Source of the DNA: Cylindrotheca closterium
Taxonomy: Eukaryota; Bacillariophyta; Bacillariophyceae; Bacillariales; Bacillariaceae
Length of the DNA: 10,801 nt
Direction: 5' to 3'
NCBI GenBank assembly: GCA_933822405.4
Contig: CAKOGP040002032.1
Location: 1 to 10,801, forward strand
The notes under the pieces were generated by a model. The model was given only the letters and a program-made list of their open reading frames with translations. It ran no database searches and was not told where the DNA came from. Numbering within the stretch: position 1 is the stretch's first letter; the number at the start of each line of letters is the position of its first letter. Below are positions 1 through 7,054 of the stretch, in pieces. A program made the position numbers and the translations under genes.

Positions 1-478
1 CCCCCTCCCATTACAAAAAACTAAATGCTATTATAAATAGAATCATATTCAATAATGAACAGCTTACTATATAACCACAGTGTACTTTTACGATGGGTTA
101 GCGGAGTACTACGGTAACCGCACTGTAGATGCTCGTCCATCGAGTTTTGCACGTATTTTCATTTTGGGGGATCATAAAAAATAGAGAATATTTTTAAAAA
201 ATAAAACATACATACGTGTACCGTTGCGCTCATCCGCTCCCTGAATATCGATGAGAGGGTGGTCGAAAGAACACGATTGATAATGTTGTTCGCCATGACT
301 ACCTGCATTATCGGTACCGCAAAAGACCTCAACATCGCTTTTTCCATGGAACCCCAAACGGTATACATATGCAGAACCTTCAACTTGGCTATTTCCCCGA
401 CATATGTCAGCGTTTTGCTTTCATATTTTGCTCACAACTCAAAATCAAGCAAGAAATTAACTCAACTCAACTTAAAAG
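1..478. other. Left spacer, no supported gene
   Basis: AT-rich spacer before the first gene. Short open frames exist on both strands, but the longest plus-strand one would start with GTG, and the minus-strand ones show no family signature, so I do not call them. An imperfect inverted repeat lies at 96-119: GGTTAGCG and CGGTAACC pair at 7 of 8 positions around an 8-nt loop, and a further ACAGTG/CACTGT pair sits outside at 77-82 and 121-126. Its role is unknown and it could be chance. The last 50 bases are A-rich and probably serve as the 5' leader of the gene at 479. Confidence 0.5.
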
Positions 479-1009
479 ATGAACAAGAATCGACAACTTT
501 TTAAAAAGGTGGCAAGATCTGACTCTTTCACTACCTTGAACTGGAGCAAGAGCTTTTCAAAAGAGATAAACTACAACCTCATCTCTGCCATCACCTTGGA
601 AGACGAGGATGAACTCTTCATCTCTTCATCCAAGAAGAAGGATCGAAGACAGCAGTATCCTGTCGTCAGGCAGCTTGAAGAAAAGAGACGATCATCGAAT
701 TCAAGAAATGAGTCAACGAAAAAGAGCATGGATTCCCCTCGACATGATCGCTTCTCCTGTCACCCCGCCGATCATCACGGAGATAACAAGGACAAGAGGC
801 TGTGTCCCATTCCGCAACGAATGCTGTCCACAGAATTCAGGAGTCAACCCAATCAAGAAGATCTACAAAGAGCTGACTGTTTTGCCGGGAATGTGTCCAT
901 CGGCAGTGATGATAATTTTGACAGTTTTGCGTCATTAGACCTTGCTGATGTCTTTGGAGATCGATCATCATTCGGCAACTCATCAAGAGGATTATTGGTC
1001 GATCGATGA
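479..1009 (+). CDS. Small hydrophilic protein of unknown function (176 aa)
   Basis: I do not recognise a family. The frame is open from an ATG in an A-rich context (AAAAGATGAAC) to TGA and encodes 176 residues. The N-terminal 50 residues are basic, then acidic (LEDEDELF near residues 41-47). A Lys/Arg/Ser-rich stretch follows at about 50-90, with RRSS-type sites that look phosphorylatable. The C-terminal 40 residues are Ser/Asp/Gly/Phe-rich. There is no signal peptide, no membrane segment and no obvious fold, so it is probably disordered and could be nuclear or regulatory. A second plus-strand frame is open for about 110 codons inside it (609-938), so a frame error or a different gene model cannot be excluded. 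A candidate poly(A) signal, AATAAA, lies at 1133-1138. Existence of the gene is likely but unproven; function is not assignable. Confidence 0.5.
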   Translation: MNKNRQLFKKVARSDSFTTLNWSKSFSKEINYNLISAITLEDEDELFISSSKKKDRRQQYPVVRQLEEKRRSSNSRNESTKKSMDSPRHDRFSCHPADHHGDNKDKRLCPIPQRMLSTEFRSQPNQEDLQRADCFAGNVSIGSDDNFDSFASLDLADVFGDRSSFGNSSRGLLVDR

Positions 1010-1132
1010 AAGGCCACATGCAATACAGTTTGACATCCACTTTTACAATATATATTCTATTTTCAGATAGATTCATATTAATTTTGACTTTATAATAATC
1101 CTACAATAATACATACAGTATATTTTTAAAAG

Positions 1133-1138
1133 AATAAA
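1133..1138 (+). terminator. Candidate poly(A) signal AATAAA
   Basis: AATAAA in an A/T-rich context 124 bp after the stop of the 479-1009 gene. It is positioned as a 3'-end processing signal; such hexamers also occur by chance in AT-rich DNA. Confidence 0.35.
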
Positions 1139-1287
1139 AAGCTGTAGATTATTTATTTACATGTTCATATTCATTTGATACTATTGGTCGAATTAATCAA
1201 AGATCTACCGGTATATATTATTGGTAAATATAACAATAAAAAGCAAGAATAATATATTATGATGCGATGAGCGACTTGTGCCAATAT

Positions 1288-1294
1288 TATAAAA
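1288..1294 (+). promoter_or_regulatory. TATA-like box upstream of the ankyrin gene
   Basis: TATAAAA lies 107 bp upstream of the ankyrin ATG, with CCAAT just before it at 1281-1285. The LRR gene downstream has a TATA-like run at almost the same distance from its ATG (about 106 bp), which modestly supports both as core promoters. Confidence 0.4.
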
Positions 1295-1322
1295 CGCGTC
1301 TGACTCCAATCTTGATGCAAAC

Positions 1323-1346
1323 CATCGCATACCCGGTACATCGCAT
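1323..1346 (+). promoter_or_regulatory. Paired CATCGCAT octamers
   Basis: CATCGCAT occurs at 1323-1330 and again at 1339-1346, and in reverse orientation at 1262-1269, all upstream of the ankyrin gene. The same octamer occurs at 3808-3815 upstream of the LRR gene. Recurrence in two promoters suggests a factor-binding site or initiator-region motif, but this is inference. Confidence 0.3.
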
Positions 1347-1394
1347 ATACACCGCATCACAATATTCTCAGAGCCCGCAAAAGGATAGAAGAAA

Positions 1395-3410
1395 ATGAAC
1401 GATGAGAACGATGATGGGCGTCTACATGAAGCTGTGCGAGAAGGAAATCTGTCGCTCGTTCGAACATTGTTGAATGAAAGCGCCGACATTCATGCCAAGA
1501 ATAAATATGGAAGCACACCATTACATCAAGCATGCTACAAAGGTCATTTAGAGATAGTCGAGTTGCTACTGGAAAAGGATGCTAACATTCATACCAAGAA
1601 TCAATATTCATGGACTCCGTTGTACATGGCATGCGATGAAGGTCATTTCGAGGTTGTCAAGTTGCTACTTGAGAATGGTGATGACATCCATGCCAAAGAT
1701 AGTGGTGAACGGACTCCATTGTGCATTGCATGCGATAAAGGTCGGCTAGAGATAGTCACGTTGCTACTCGAGAAGGGTGCTGACGTTAATGCCACAGGCG
1801 ATGATGGAAACACACCATTACAAGCATGCAGCTTTGATGGTCATTTAGAGATTTTCAAGTTGCTACTTGAGAATGGTGCTGACATTCATGCCAAAGACAG
1901 TGGTGGACGGGTTCCATTGCACTTTGCATGTACGTTTTACTGGGGTCATTTTGAGATAGTCGAGTTGCTACTTGAGAAGGGTGCTGATATTAATGCAAAA
2001 AATCAATATGGATGGAGTCCATTGTACATGGCATGCGATGCAGGTCATTTAGAGATAGTCAAGTTACTACTCGAGAAGGGTGCAGACATTGATGCCAAGA
2101 ATCAATATGGAAATACACCACTGTACACGGCATGCGATAATGGTCATTTGGAGATAGTCAAGTCGCTACTTGAGAAGGGTGCTGACATTCATGCCAAGAA
2201 TCAATTTGGAAGCACACCATTGAACTTTGCATGCAATGCAGGTCATTTAGAGATAGCTAGGTTGCTACTTGAGAAGGGTGCTGGCATTCAAGCCAAGTAT
2301 CAATATGGAGAACCATTGAACTTTGCATGCGATAAAGGTCATTTAGAGATAGCTCGGTTGCTACTCGAGACGGGTACTGACATTAATGCAACAGACGATG
2401 AAGGAAACACACAATTGCATGTTTCATGCGACAAGGGCCATTTAGAGATAGTCAAGCTGCTACTCGAGAATGGTGCTGACATTGGTGACAAAGACAACAG
2501 GGGACGCACACCATTGAACTTTGCATGCAATGAAGGTCATTTAGAGATAGCTAGGTTGCTACTCGAGAAGGGTGCTGAGATTAATGCCAAGGATCAAATT
2601 GGAGACACACCATTACATCAAGCATGCTACGAGGGTCATTTAGAGATAGCGAAGTTGCTACTCGAGAAGGGTGCTAACATTGATACCAGGAACAAAAGGG
2701 GAAGCACACCATTGCACCATGCATGCGATAAAGGTCATTTAGAGGTAGTCAAGTTGCTACTCGAGAAGGGTGCCGACATTACTGCCACAGACGGCGTTGG
2801 AAATACATCATTATACAAGGCACAAAAGTGTCTTCATTGGAAGGTATTCAAGTTGTTACTCGATAAGGGTGCTAATGTGAATGCCACAGACGGTGAAGGA
2901 AAGACATCATTGCATATGGCATGCAGTGAGGGTCAATTAGAGCTCGTCAAATGGCTCGTCCAGACAGGCGCTGATGTCGATGCCAAAACAAAAGGTGGAG
3001 AGGCACCGATGCATTTTGCATGTGGGAAGGGTCATTTGAAGATAGTCAAGTTTCTAGTCAAAAAGAGTGCTGATGTCAATTCCAAAACAAAGGGTGGAGA
3101 GACACCGATGCATATGGCATGCAGTGATAGTCATTTGAAGGTAGTCAAGTTTCTAGTCAAAAAGGGTGTTGATGTCAATGCCAAGAAAAAAGGTGGAGAG
3201 ACACCGATGCATGTGGCATGTGGGAAGGGTAATTTGAAGGTAGTCAAGTTTCTAGTCAAAAAGGGTGCTGATGCTCATGCCAAAGCCACAATTGGGATGA
3301 CGCCATTTGAAATGATGTGTTGCAAGGATGAATTCGACCTGGTCATGTTGCTAGTCCAAAGGTCCTGTTGTGATGGTCATTTGGAGGTGATCAAGAAGCT
3401 GTTTGTCTAG
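1395..3410 (+). CDS. Ankyrin-repeat protein (about 20 repeats, 671 aa)
   Basis: The protein is almost nothing but 33-residue ankyrin repeats with consensus G-TPLH-AC--GHLEIVKLLLEKGADI-AK. About 19 complete repeats fill residues 3-640, followed by a degenerate one. Ankyrin arrays form curved solenoids that bind other proteins, so the expected role is scaffold or adaptor; the partner is unknown. There is no signal peptide, membrane segment or catalytic domain. Repeat 6 carries a 2-residue insertion, repeat 10 a 1-residue deletion and repeat 15 is diverged. Repeats 16-19 form a separate Lys-rich subfamily (KGGETPMH, KFLVKKGAD). The first ATG, in context GAAAATGAAC, opens directly into repeat 1. 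The C-terminus is abnormal: repeat 20 runs into a partial repeat (CCDGHLEVIKKLFV) and ends at a TAG, while ankyrin-like sequence continues in frame. Ankyrin identity is firm; whether the 3' end is intact is doubtful. Confidence 0.93.
   Translation: MNDENDDGRLHEAVREGNLSLVRTLLNESADIHAKNKYGSTPLHQACYKGHLEIVELLLEKDANIHTKNQYSWTPLYMACDEGHFEVVKLLLENGDDIHAKDSGERTPLCIACDKGRLEIVTLLLEKGADVNATGDDGNTPLQACSFDGHLEIFKLLLENGADIHAKDSGGRVPLHFACTFYWGHFEIVELLLEKGADINAKNQYGWSPLYMACDAGHLEIVKLLLEKGADIDAKNQYGNTPLYTACDNGHLEIVKSLLEKGADIHAKNQFGSTPLNFACNAGHLEIARLLLEKGAGIQAKYQYGEPLNFACDKGHLEIARLLLETGTDINATDDEGNTQLHVSCDKGHLEIVKLLLENGADIGDKDNRGRTPLNFACNEGHLEIARLLLEKGAEINAKDQIGDTPLHQACYEGHLEIAKLLLEKGANIDTRNKRGSTPLHHACDKGHLEVVKLLLEKGADITATDGVGNTSLYKAQKCLHWKVFKLLLDKGANVNATDGEGKTSLHMACSEGQLELVKWLVQTGADVDAKTKGGEAPMHFACGKGHLKIVKFLVKKSADVNSKTKGGETPMHMACSDSHLKVVKFLVKKGVDVNAKKKGGETPMHVACGKGNLKVVKFLVKKGADAHAKATIGMTPFEMMCCKDEFDLVMLLVQRSCCDGHLEVIKKLFV
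1494..3290 (+). repeat. Tandem 99-bp coding repeats of the ankyrin array
   Basis: The repeats are similar at DNA level as well as in protein. The core GGTCATTTAGAGATAG recurs in many units, often followed by GCTACTCGAGAAGGGTGCTG, at 99-bp spacing. Some neighbours also look like block duplicates: the repeats at about 2215-2310 and 2515-2610 share TPLNFAC...GHLEIARLLLEKGA, and repeats 3 and 7 share TPLYMAC or SPLYMAC. This implies expansion by unequal crossing-over or gene conversion more recent than the age of the fold itself. The Lys-rich units near 2990-3280 form a second homogenised block. Confidence 0.8.
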
Positions 3411-3452
3411 AACGGTGCTGATGTCTTGGCATGCGAAAACAAAGGATGCTAA
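3411..3452 (+). pseudogene. In-frame ankyrin remnant beyond the TAG stop
   Basis: Directly after the TAG at 3408-3410 the same frame reads NGADVLACENKGC and then TAA. NGAD[VI] is the standard end of an ankyrin repeat, so the TAG sits where other repeats have Glu, Lys or Gln (compare LVQTGAD in repeat 16, codon CAG). A single C-to-T change would produce it. The remnant itself stops after 13 codons, so the original end of the protein is not much further. I infer recent truncation, low-level readthrough or a base-call error. Confidence 0.6.
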
Positions 3453-3626
3453 TGACTCGAATATTTTCTTTCGTTTCTGTAAGGCTTGTGTTTTGTTGCG
3501 AGGGTGCCAATATTGCATGGCATGAATGCAATGCCTACAACCGTAGATGGCGATCGTACCGCAGGTATATATTCTCATGGTATTATTATACGTTTATATA
3601 TATGAATTGCACATATTTCTTTCTCG

Positions 3627-3632
3627 AATAAA
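3627..3632 (+). terminator. Candidate poly(A) signal for the ankyrin gene
   Basis: AATAAA lies 217 bp after the ankyrin stop and just before the inserted fold-back element. A second AATAAA at 3892-3897 is an alternative. Confidence 0.35.
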
Positions 3633-3646
3633 TCAATCAATCAAAG

Positions 3647-3793
3647 GTCTACTCCCACTCTCTACAGTAGCCATTCAACCATCGTCTATGGTTCATCCGT
3701 TACGTCTGTCTGTCGCACGTGAACGAGCGAACGTGCGACCGACAGGCGGGGTGGGTTGACCGCAAGACGATGGCTAGAGAGTGTGTCTACTCC
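3647..3793. mobile_element. MITE-like fold-back element with 9-bp flanking direct repeats
   Basis: GTCTACTCC occurs exactly at 3647-3655 and 3785-3793, flanking a 129-bp inverted-repeat segment (3656-3784). The segment begins CACTCTCTA (3656-3664) and ends TAGAGAGTG plus one T (3775-3784), a perfect 9-bp terminal inverted pair. CCATCGTCT (3679-3687) pairs with AGACGATGG (3765-3773), and the centre is a 15-bp hairpin with one mismatch (3706-3720 with 3731-3745, 10-nt loop). The left arm has about 14 extra bases at 3665-3678. A 9-bp target-site duplication is typical of Mutator-like elements. There is no coding capacity, so it would be non-autonomous. Other copies cannot be checked from this window. 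Confidence 0.55.
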
Positions 3794-3807
3794 ATACTGG
3801 ACATGCA

Positions 3808-3832
3808 CATCGCATCGCGTGTCGCATCGCGC
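3808..3832 (+). promoter_or_regulatory. CATCGCAT and TCGCATCGCG repeats upstream of the LRR gene
   Basis: CATCGCAT at 3808-3815 begins a short tandem series, with TCGCATCGCG appearing twice between 3810 and 3831. The octamer is the same as that found three times before the ankyrin gene. It may be a shared control site; I cannot name a factor. Confidence 0.3.
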
Positions 3833-3927
3833 ATCATCATCACCGCCTCGGTCGTCATCATCATACTGTAATGCTGGAGAGATCTTTCAGAAATAAAAGC
3901 ACATGTAATTATTAATACAACAAGGAG

Positions 3928-3936
3928 ATATAATAA
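3928..3936 (+). promoter_or_regulatory. TATA-like run upstream of the LRR gene
   Basis: ATATAATAA lies about 106 bp upstream of the ATG at 4035, nearly the same distance as TATAAAA to the ankyrin ATG. The surroundings are AT-rich, so the match is only suggestive. Confidence 0.3.
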
Positions 3937-4034
3937 TAGTTATTATAGTGCAAGGCAAGCAAAGACACATCACCAGTCGAGGCATCTACAGTAAAGTAGC
4001 TTCCAATGCAAGCGTGTCTGTCCACTCCATCAAG

Positions 4035-5588
4035 ATGACCACTTCCTTTACGTACTTCGGGGGAAAGGAAGATGAACGAATTCCCATGGAAGTGGAAAGG
4101 CTTACCATAGATCCTTCGGTTCAAGACTTGCCAGCTGAATGTTGCAAGAAGCGTCTGAGGCTGAAGCAAGTCACCTTTACTGAATCATCAGAAGCTGAAG
4201 GAGGGGGTCTGAAAACCATTGGAAGAAATGCCTTTCGATCTTGTCCTGCCTTGGAAACGATTACGCTACCTTCCACTGTGCAAGTCATTCAAGGGTACGC
4301 CTTTGGATTTTGCTCGGCACTAATGGAGGTTCACTTTCCTGGAGGATTAAAAAGGATTGAAAGACGAGCTTTCTTCACTTGTTCCGCCTTGCAAACAGTT
4401 AAGATCCCCTCTTCCTTGGAAATGATTGAATCCTACACATTTCATTCTTGTAGCGCCTTGACGGAAGTGGACATGTCGAACGCGTTGCTGACAAGGATCG
4501 GCTCGTATGCCTTTCATTCCTGTTCGTCATTGGAAAGTATCAAGGTTCCCAAAACAGTCGAGATCATTGATGAGTATGCCTTTCTTCGATGTCGGTCTTT
4601 GGCGAATGTTGATCTATGCGAAGGGCTGAAAGTTCTTGGACCCGGTGCTTTCTCTGGCTGTCGTTCCTTGTCCTCCATCAAGATTCCTTCCACGGTCAAA
4701 GTCATTCGAGTTCATACCTTCTTTGAGTGTAAATCACTCAAAGAGATTGAGATACAAGAAGGAACTGTCGAATTGGGAGAACACGCGTTCGAAAAGTGTA
4801 CCTCCTTGAAGGCAATGGCATTGACAAAATCCATCCAATCGATTGGCTTTTGCGCGTTCAATCGATGCGAAAGCTTGATTTCCATTGAACTTCCTGCTCC
4901 TCCTACTGCTGCTACTGCTACTACTCTAGCTGACGATGAGTTGTGGATCCAAGAAGGGGCCTTTCACGAATGTCATTCATTGGCAAACATTTGCTTGCCA
5001 CGACCGCCCAAGAATTATAATGAACAAGACCAGCAAAGCAGCAGCAGCAGCAGCAAGATTCATTACACGTGCTTTGACGAATGTCATTTGCTACAAGAGG
5101 AATATGGAGTTGAAAATACCGTACTCGGACTATCCTCTCGATTCAATGCCTATCCCGTTCACAAGCTCTGTTATTATGCCTCCTCTACGACTCCGGAGGC
5201 ATTGAAACAGCAAATGAAGGCAATGGACTGGAATCAAGAGAACCGACAAATCGAGCAACAAGCCTACCAGCAAGACCTTACAGATCCATTTGGAATGACC
5301 CCGTTCCACATTTTATTCTCGGCGGCCAAGTGCCGGAAAGACTTGCTGCAGATTCTTTTGGAGGAATGTCTGGTCAACATGCTCGATTGGAAGGATAAAA
5401 GTGGAAACCTAGCGACGGACTTCTTGGGATGCATATGGACCGAGTCGTGGAGATCCATGTTTCAAATGGTACTTCAAAAATGGATGGTAGACTCCATATC
5501 CAGTTGGGGTCTAGAGCGATGGAGGCATGACATGACAGCTCGTGTAAATGCCATATATGAGGTAGATGACAGAGCCGAGAGAGAATAA
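4035..5588 (+). CDS. BspA-like LRR_5 protein with ankyrin-like C-terminal region (517 aa to first stop)
   Basis: I chose the ATG at 4035 (CAAGATGACC) because the open frame upstream offers only a GTG. Residues 1-60 are a short cap. About 11 leucine-rich repeats of the 23-residue BspA/LRR_5 type then span residues 61 to about 340 (pattern AF--C-SL--I-LPSTV--I, for example AFRSCPALETITLP and AFSGCRSLSSIKIP). The last two carry insertions, including a Ser run coded by an AGC repeat. The C-terminal region contains DPFGMTPFHILFSA...LLQILLEE, an ankyrin-like repeat, then a Trp-rich helical segment (WTESWRSMFQMVLQKWM). There is no signal peptide or membrane segment, so it is probably intracellular and protein-binding. 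LRR_5 plus this tail is an architecture I associate with diatom multigene families; the role is unknown. The frame stops at TAA (5586-5588), but the family's C-terminal block follows in the same frame, so the protein may be truncated. Confidence 0.88.
   Translation: MTTSFTYFGGKEDERIPMEVERLTIDPSVQDLPAECCKKRLRLKQVTFTESSEAEGGGLKTIGRNAFRSCPALETITLPSTVQVIQGYAFGFCSALMEVHFPGGLKRIERRAFFTCSALQTVKIPSSLEMIESYTFHSCSALTEVDMSNALLTRIGSYAFHSCSSLESIKVPKTVEIIDEYAFLRCRSLANVDLCEGLKVLGPGAFSGCRSLSSIKIPSTVKVIRVHTFFECKSLKEIEIQEGTVELGEHAFEKCTSLKAMALTKSIQSIGFCAFNRCESLISIELPAPPTAATATTLADDELWIQEGAFHECHSLANICLPRPPKNYNEQDQQSSSSSSKIHYTCFDECHLLQEEYGVENTVLGLSSRFNAYPVHKLCYYASSTTPEALKQQMKAMDWNQENRQIEQQAYQQDLTDPFGMTPFHILFSAAKCRKDLLQILLEECLVNMLDWKDKSGNLATDFLGCIWTESWRSMFQMVLQKWMVDSISSWGLERWRHDMTARVNAIYEVDDRAERE
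5035..5056 (+). repeat. AGC trinucleotide microsatellite inside the LRR gene
   Basis: A run of AGC triplets encodes a serine tract within an inserted loop of the last LRR. Its length is likely to vary between alleles without breaking the frame. Confidence 0.6.
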
Positions 5589-5813
5589 ATGATTCTCAAT
5601 ACCCGTGCCGTACTTGAAGGATATGCCAATCTAGAGAAAACTAGCCTACTGGAGTTGGCTCTGTGGAAATTTGAAATGTCCTTGGCAAGCAACAAGAATA
5701 ATGATGATTCGTCACTAAATGGATCAGCAGCAGGTGTGGACCGCGAGGTTGCTCGAACGACATGTGGAGCCTCCTTTGTGTTGCCAAATATAGTGACATT
5801 TTGGAAATCCTAA
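5589..5813 (+). pseudogene. C-terminal block of the LRR_5 protein, cut off by an in-frame TAA
   Basis: Immediately after the TAA, in the same frame, the sequence reads ILNTRAVLEGYANLEKTSLL, then ELALWKFEMSLAS, a variable linker and TTCGASFVLPNIVTF before a TAA at 5811-5813. LLELALWK followed by CGA--VLPN(I/V) is, from memory, the usual end of diatom LRR_5 proteins of this type, so this is the lost tail of the gene rather than a separate one. It has an ATG directly after the stop (TAAATG), so a separate 74-residue product is possible but less likely. Truncation, readthrough or a base error would all explain it. Confidence 0.65.
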
Positions 5814-5921
5814 GTGGTGCAATTGCAATATCCTATATCAAAATAATGGGGATATACTATTTTTGGAAATCAAAACTACACATTTAGACTGCTATACTAC
5901 TGTATCATCATCATCAAAATC
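5814..5921. other. Short convergent spacer
   Basis: Only 108 bp separate the natural end of the LRR frame (5813) from the shifted-frame end of the glycosyltransferase (5922), so the two transcripts converge and their 3' untranslated regions probably overlap. A 12-bp direct repeat, TTTTGGAAATC with flanking T, occurs near 5800 and 5862. No other feature is seen. Confidence 0.5.
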
Positions 5922-6120
5922 CTATTTGTTCATACCAGACTTGGGCGGTGGCCAATCGTTGCATTTGGCTTCATCCAAATGCGTAACAAACGCCGCAAAT
6001 GGACCATGGATCATATCATGACATACTTGAATGCGATATTGTTCGGCCATTGCGGAATCTTTCACCATTCCCTTTCCTCCAATCTTTTTATAACCCAACC
6101 AATATTCGTCACCGCGGTGG
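5922..6120 (-). pseudogene. Conserved-looking C-terminus of the GT92-like protein in a shifted frame
   Basis: On the minus strand a second frame takes over near 6108-6130. It reads GDEYWLGYKKIGGKGMVK, DSAMAEQYRIQVCHDMI and HGPFAAFVTHLDEAKCNDW, and ends at TAG (5922-5924) after about 65 codons. This is far more protein-like than the 16 or so residues the first frame adds before its TGA at 6062. The two frames meet in a GC-rich stretch containing CCGCGG. The change from one to the other equals loss of one base, or gain of two, in the DNA. No GT-AG intron of realistic size fits. I infer a frameshift mutation or a sequencing/assembly error, with the true gene spanning 5922-7909. Confidence 0.7.
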
Positions 6121-7017
6121 CGGCTCGAATGTGATGCAACATAATCTCATGAGTCGCATTCAAACTTTGGGAAATAGCTCCGCGATTGTACCTTCGACAC
6201 CAATGGACTCCTGCAACATCGCAGAGTTGGGCCTGATAAATCATTTTGGGTCTTTTGGCATCGATATAGGTCCCAAGGGTATCATCCCACCGATGTACAT
6301 GATCCATGGCCATGCAGTAGGGTCGAAATGTGGGTAAATCGAATTTCCGGTTGGTCGGAAAGGGGACCGACCTCATACGCAATGCTCCAACGGGCTTGTC
6401 TTTCTGTCTCTTATTGTTTGCCTTCCCGTTCTCCTTGTTGTTGTTGTTGTCGTTTGTCTCGTTGGTTTTTTGGATACTTCCGTCGTCGTGATCGCCATCG
6501 TCGTCGTTGTCTTGGTCATATCGTGACAAGAAGGATCGCAATGGATATTCTTCTTCTTTGTCTCGTCTCGAGGACTCATCGTTGTTACCACGAATTTCCA
6601 CAAACTCGTCCACATCTAGGGTCATTATCCATTTGACACCATATCGTCGCAATCGTGACAAACATTGATTCTGCATGGCTTCTTGCCACATGCTTGCCCC
6701 CAAAAAGGGTGCACTAAAGTTGGCATACTTCATGAAATCGTTCCATCGAAAATTGTAAGGAATGTACGTGACGTCGTCGACGTTTGGTAATACTAAATAA
6801 GTAGTACGAGTAGTGGATTGTGGTTGTAGTTGTATGGAAAGAAGTGATGTCGATGGTAATTTTCCATTACTCGTCGTCGTCGTCGTCGTTGCCGTATTGA
6901 CAAAGACCCAAAAGTGTTGAACTCCCAATCGTTTGTAATGGGCGTAATATTCGGCAAATTGGACAAGCATGGCCGAGGCGTCGTAACCATACAGGACGGA
7001 ACACATTGCCAACTGAA

Positions 7018-7054
<37 letters not shown>

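Larger units (their letters stand above)
1010..1394. other. Spacer with 3' end of first gene and ankyrin-gene promoter
   Basis: AT-rich spacer of 385 bp. It contains AATAAA at 1133-1138, a plausible poly(A) signal for the upstream gene. It also contains a TATA-like TATAAAA at 1288-1294, and three copies of the octamer CATCGCAT (reverse strand at 1262-1269, forward at 1323-1330 and 1339-1346). A minus-strand open frame across 1205-1489 overlaps the start of the ankyrin gene and has no family signature, so I treat it as chance. Confidence 0.5.
3411..4034. other. Spacer between ankyrin and LRR genes
   Basis: This 624-bp stretch holds, in order: the ankyrin remnant, an AATAAA at 3627-3632, a fold-back element with flanking 9-bp repeats (3647-3793), a CATCGCAT motif with GC-rich TCGCATCGCG repeats (about 3808-3832), a second AATAAA at 3892-3897 and a TATA-like run at 3928-3936. 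The LRR frame stays open upstream of its ATG as far as a GTG at 3948, but there is no ATG in that extension, so I treat it as 5' leader. Confidence 0.55.

Noticed and set aside
3808..3870. CRISPR-like or tandem repeat from CATC/TCGC runs
   Set aside because: Units are only 3-10 bp and irregular; this is simple-sequence promoter DNA, not an array with spacers.
3948..4034. N-terminal extension of the LRR protein by 29 residues
   Set aside because: The extension would start with GTG; the first ATG in the frame is at 4035 in a good context.
3408..5813. Alternative genetic code with TAA and TAG read as glutamine
   Set aside because: Reading TAG and TAA as sense would extend the ankyrin and LRR proteins past their stops, but the LRR frame ends naturally at a TAA (5811-5813) right after its family-typical terminus, and the shifted glycosyltransferase frame ends at TAG. 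Independent lesions or errors explain the data better.
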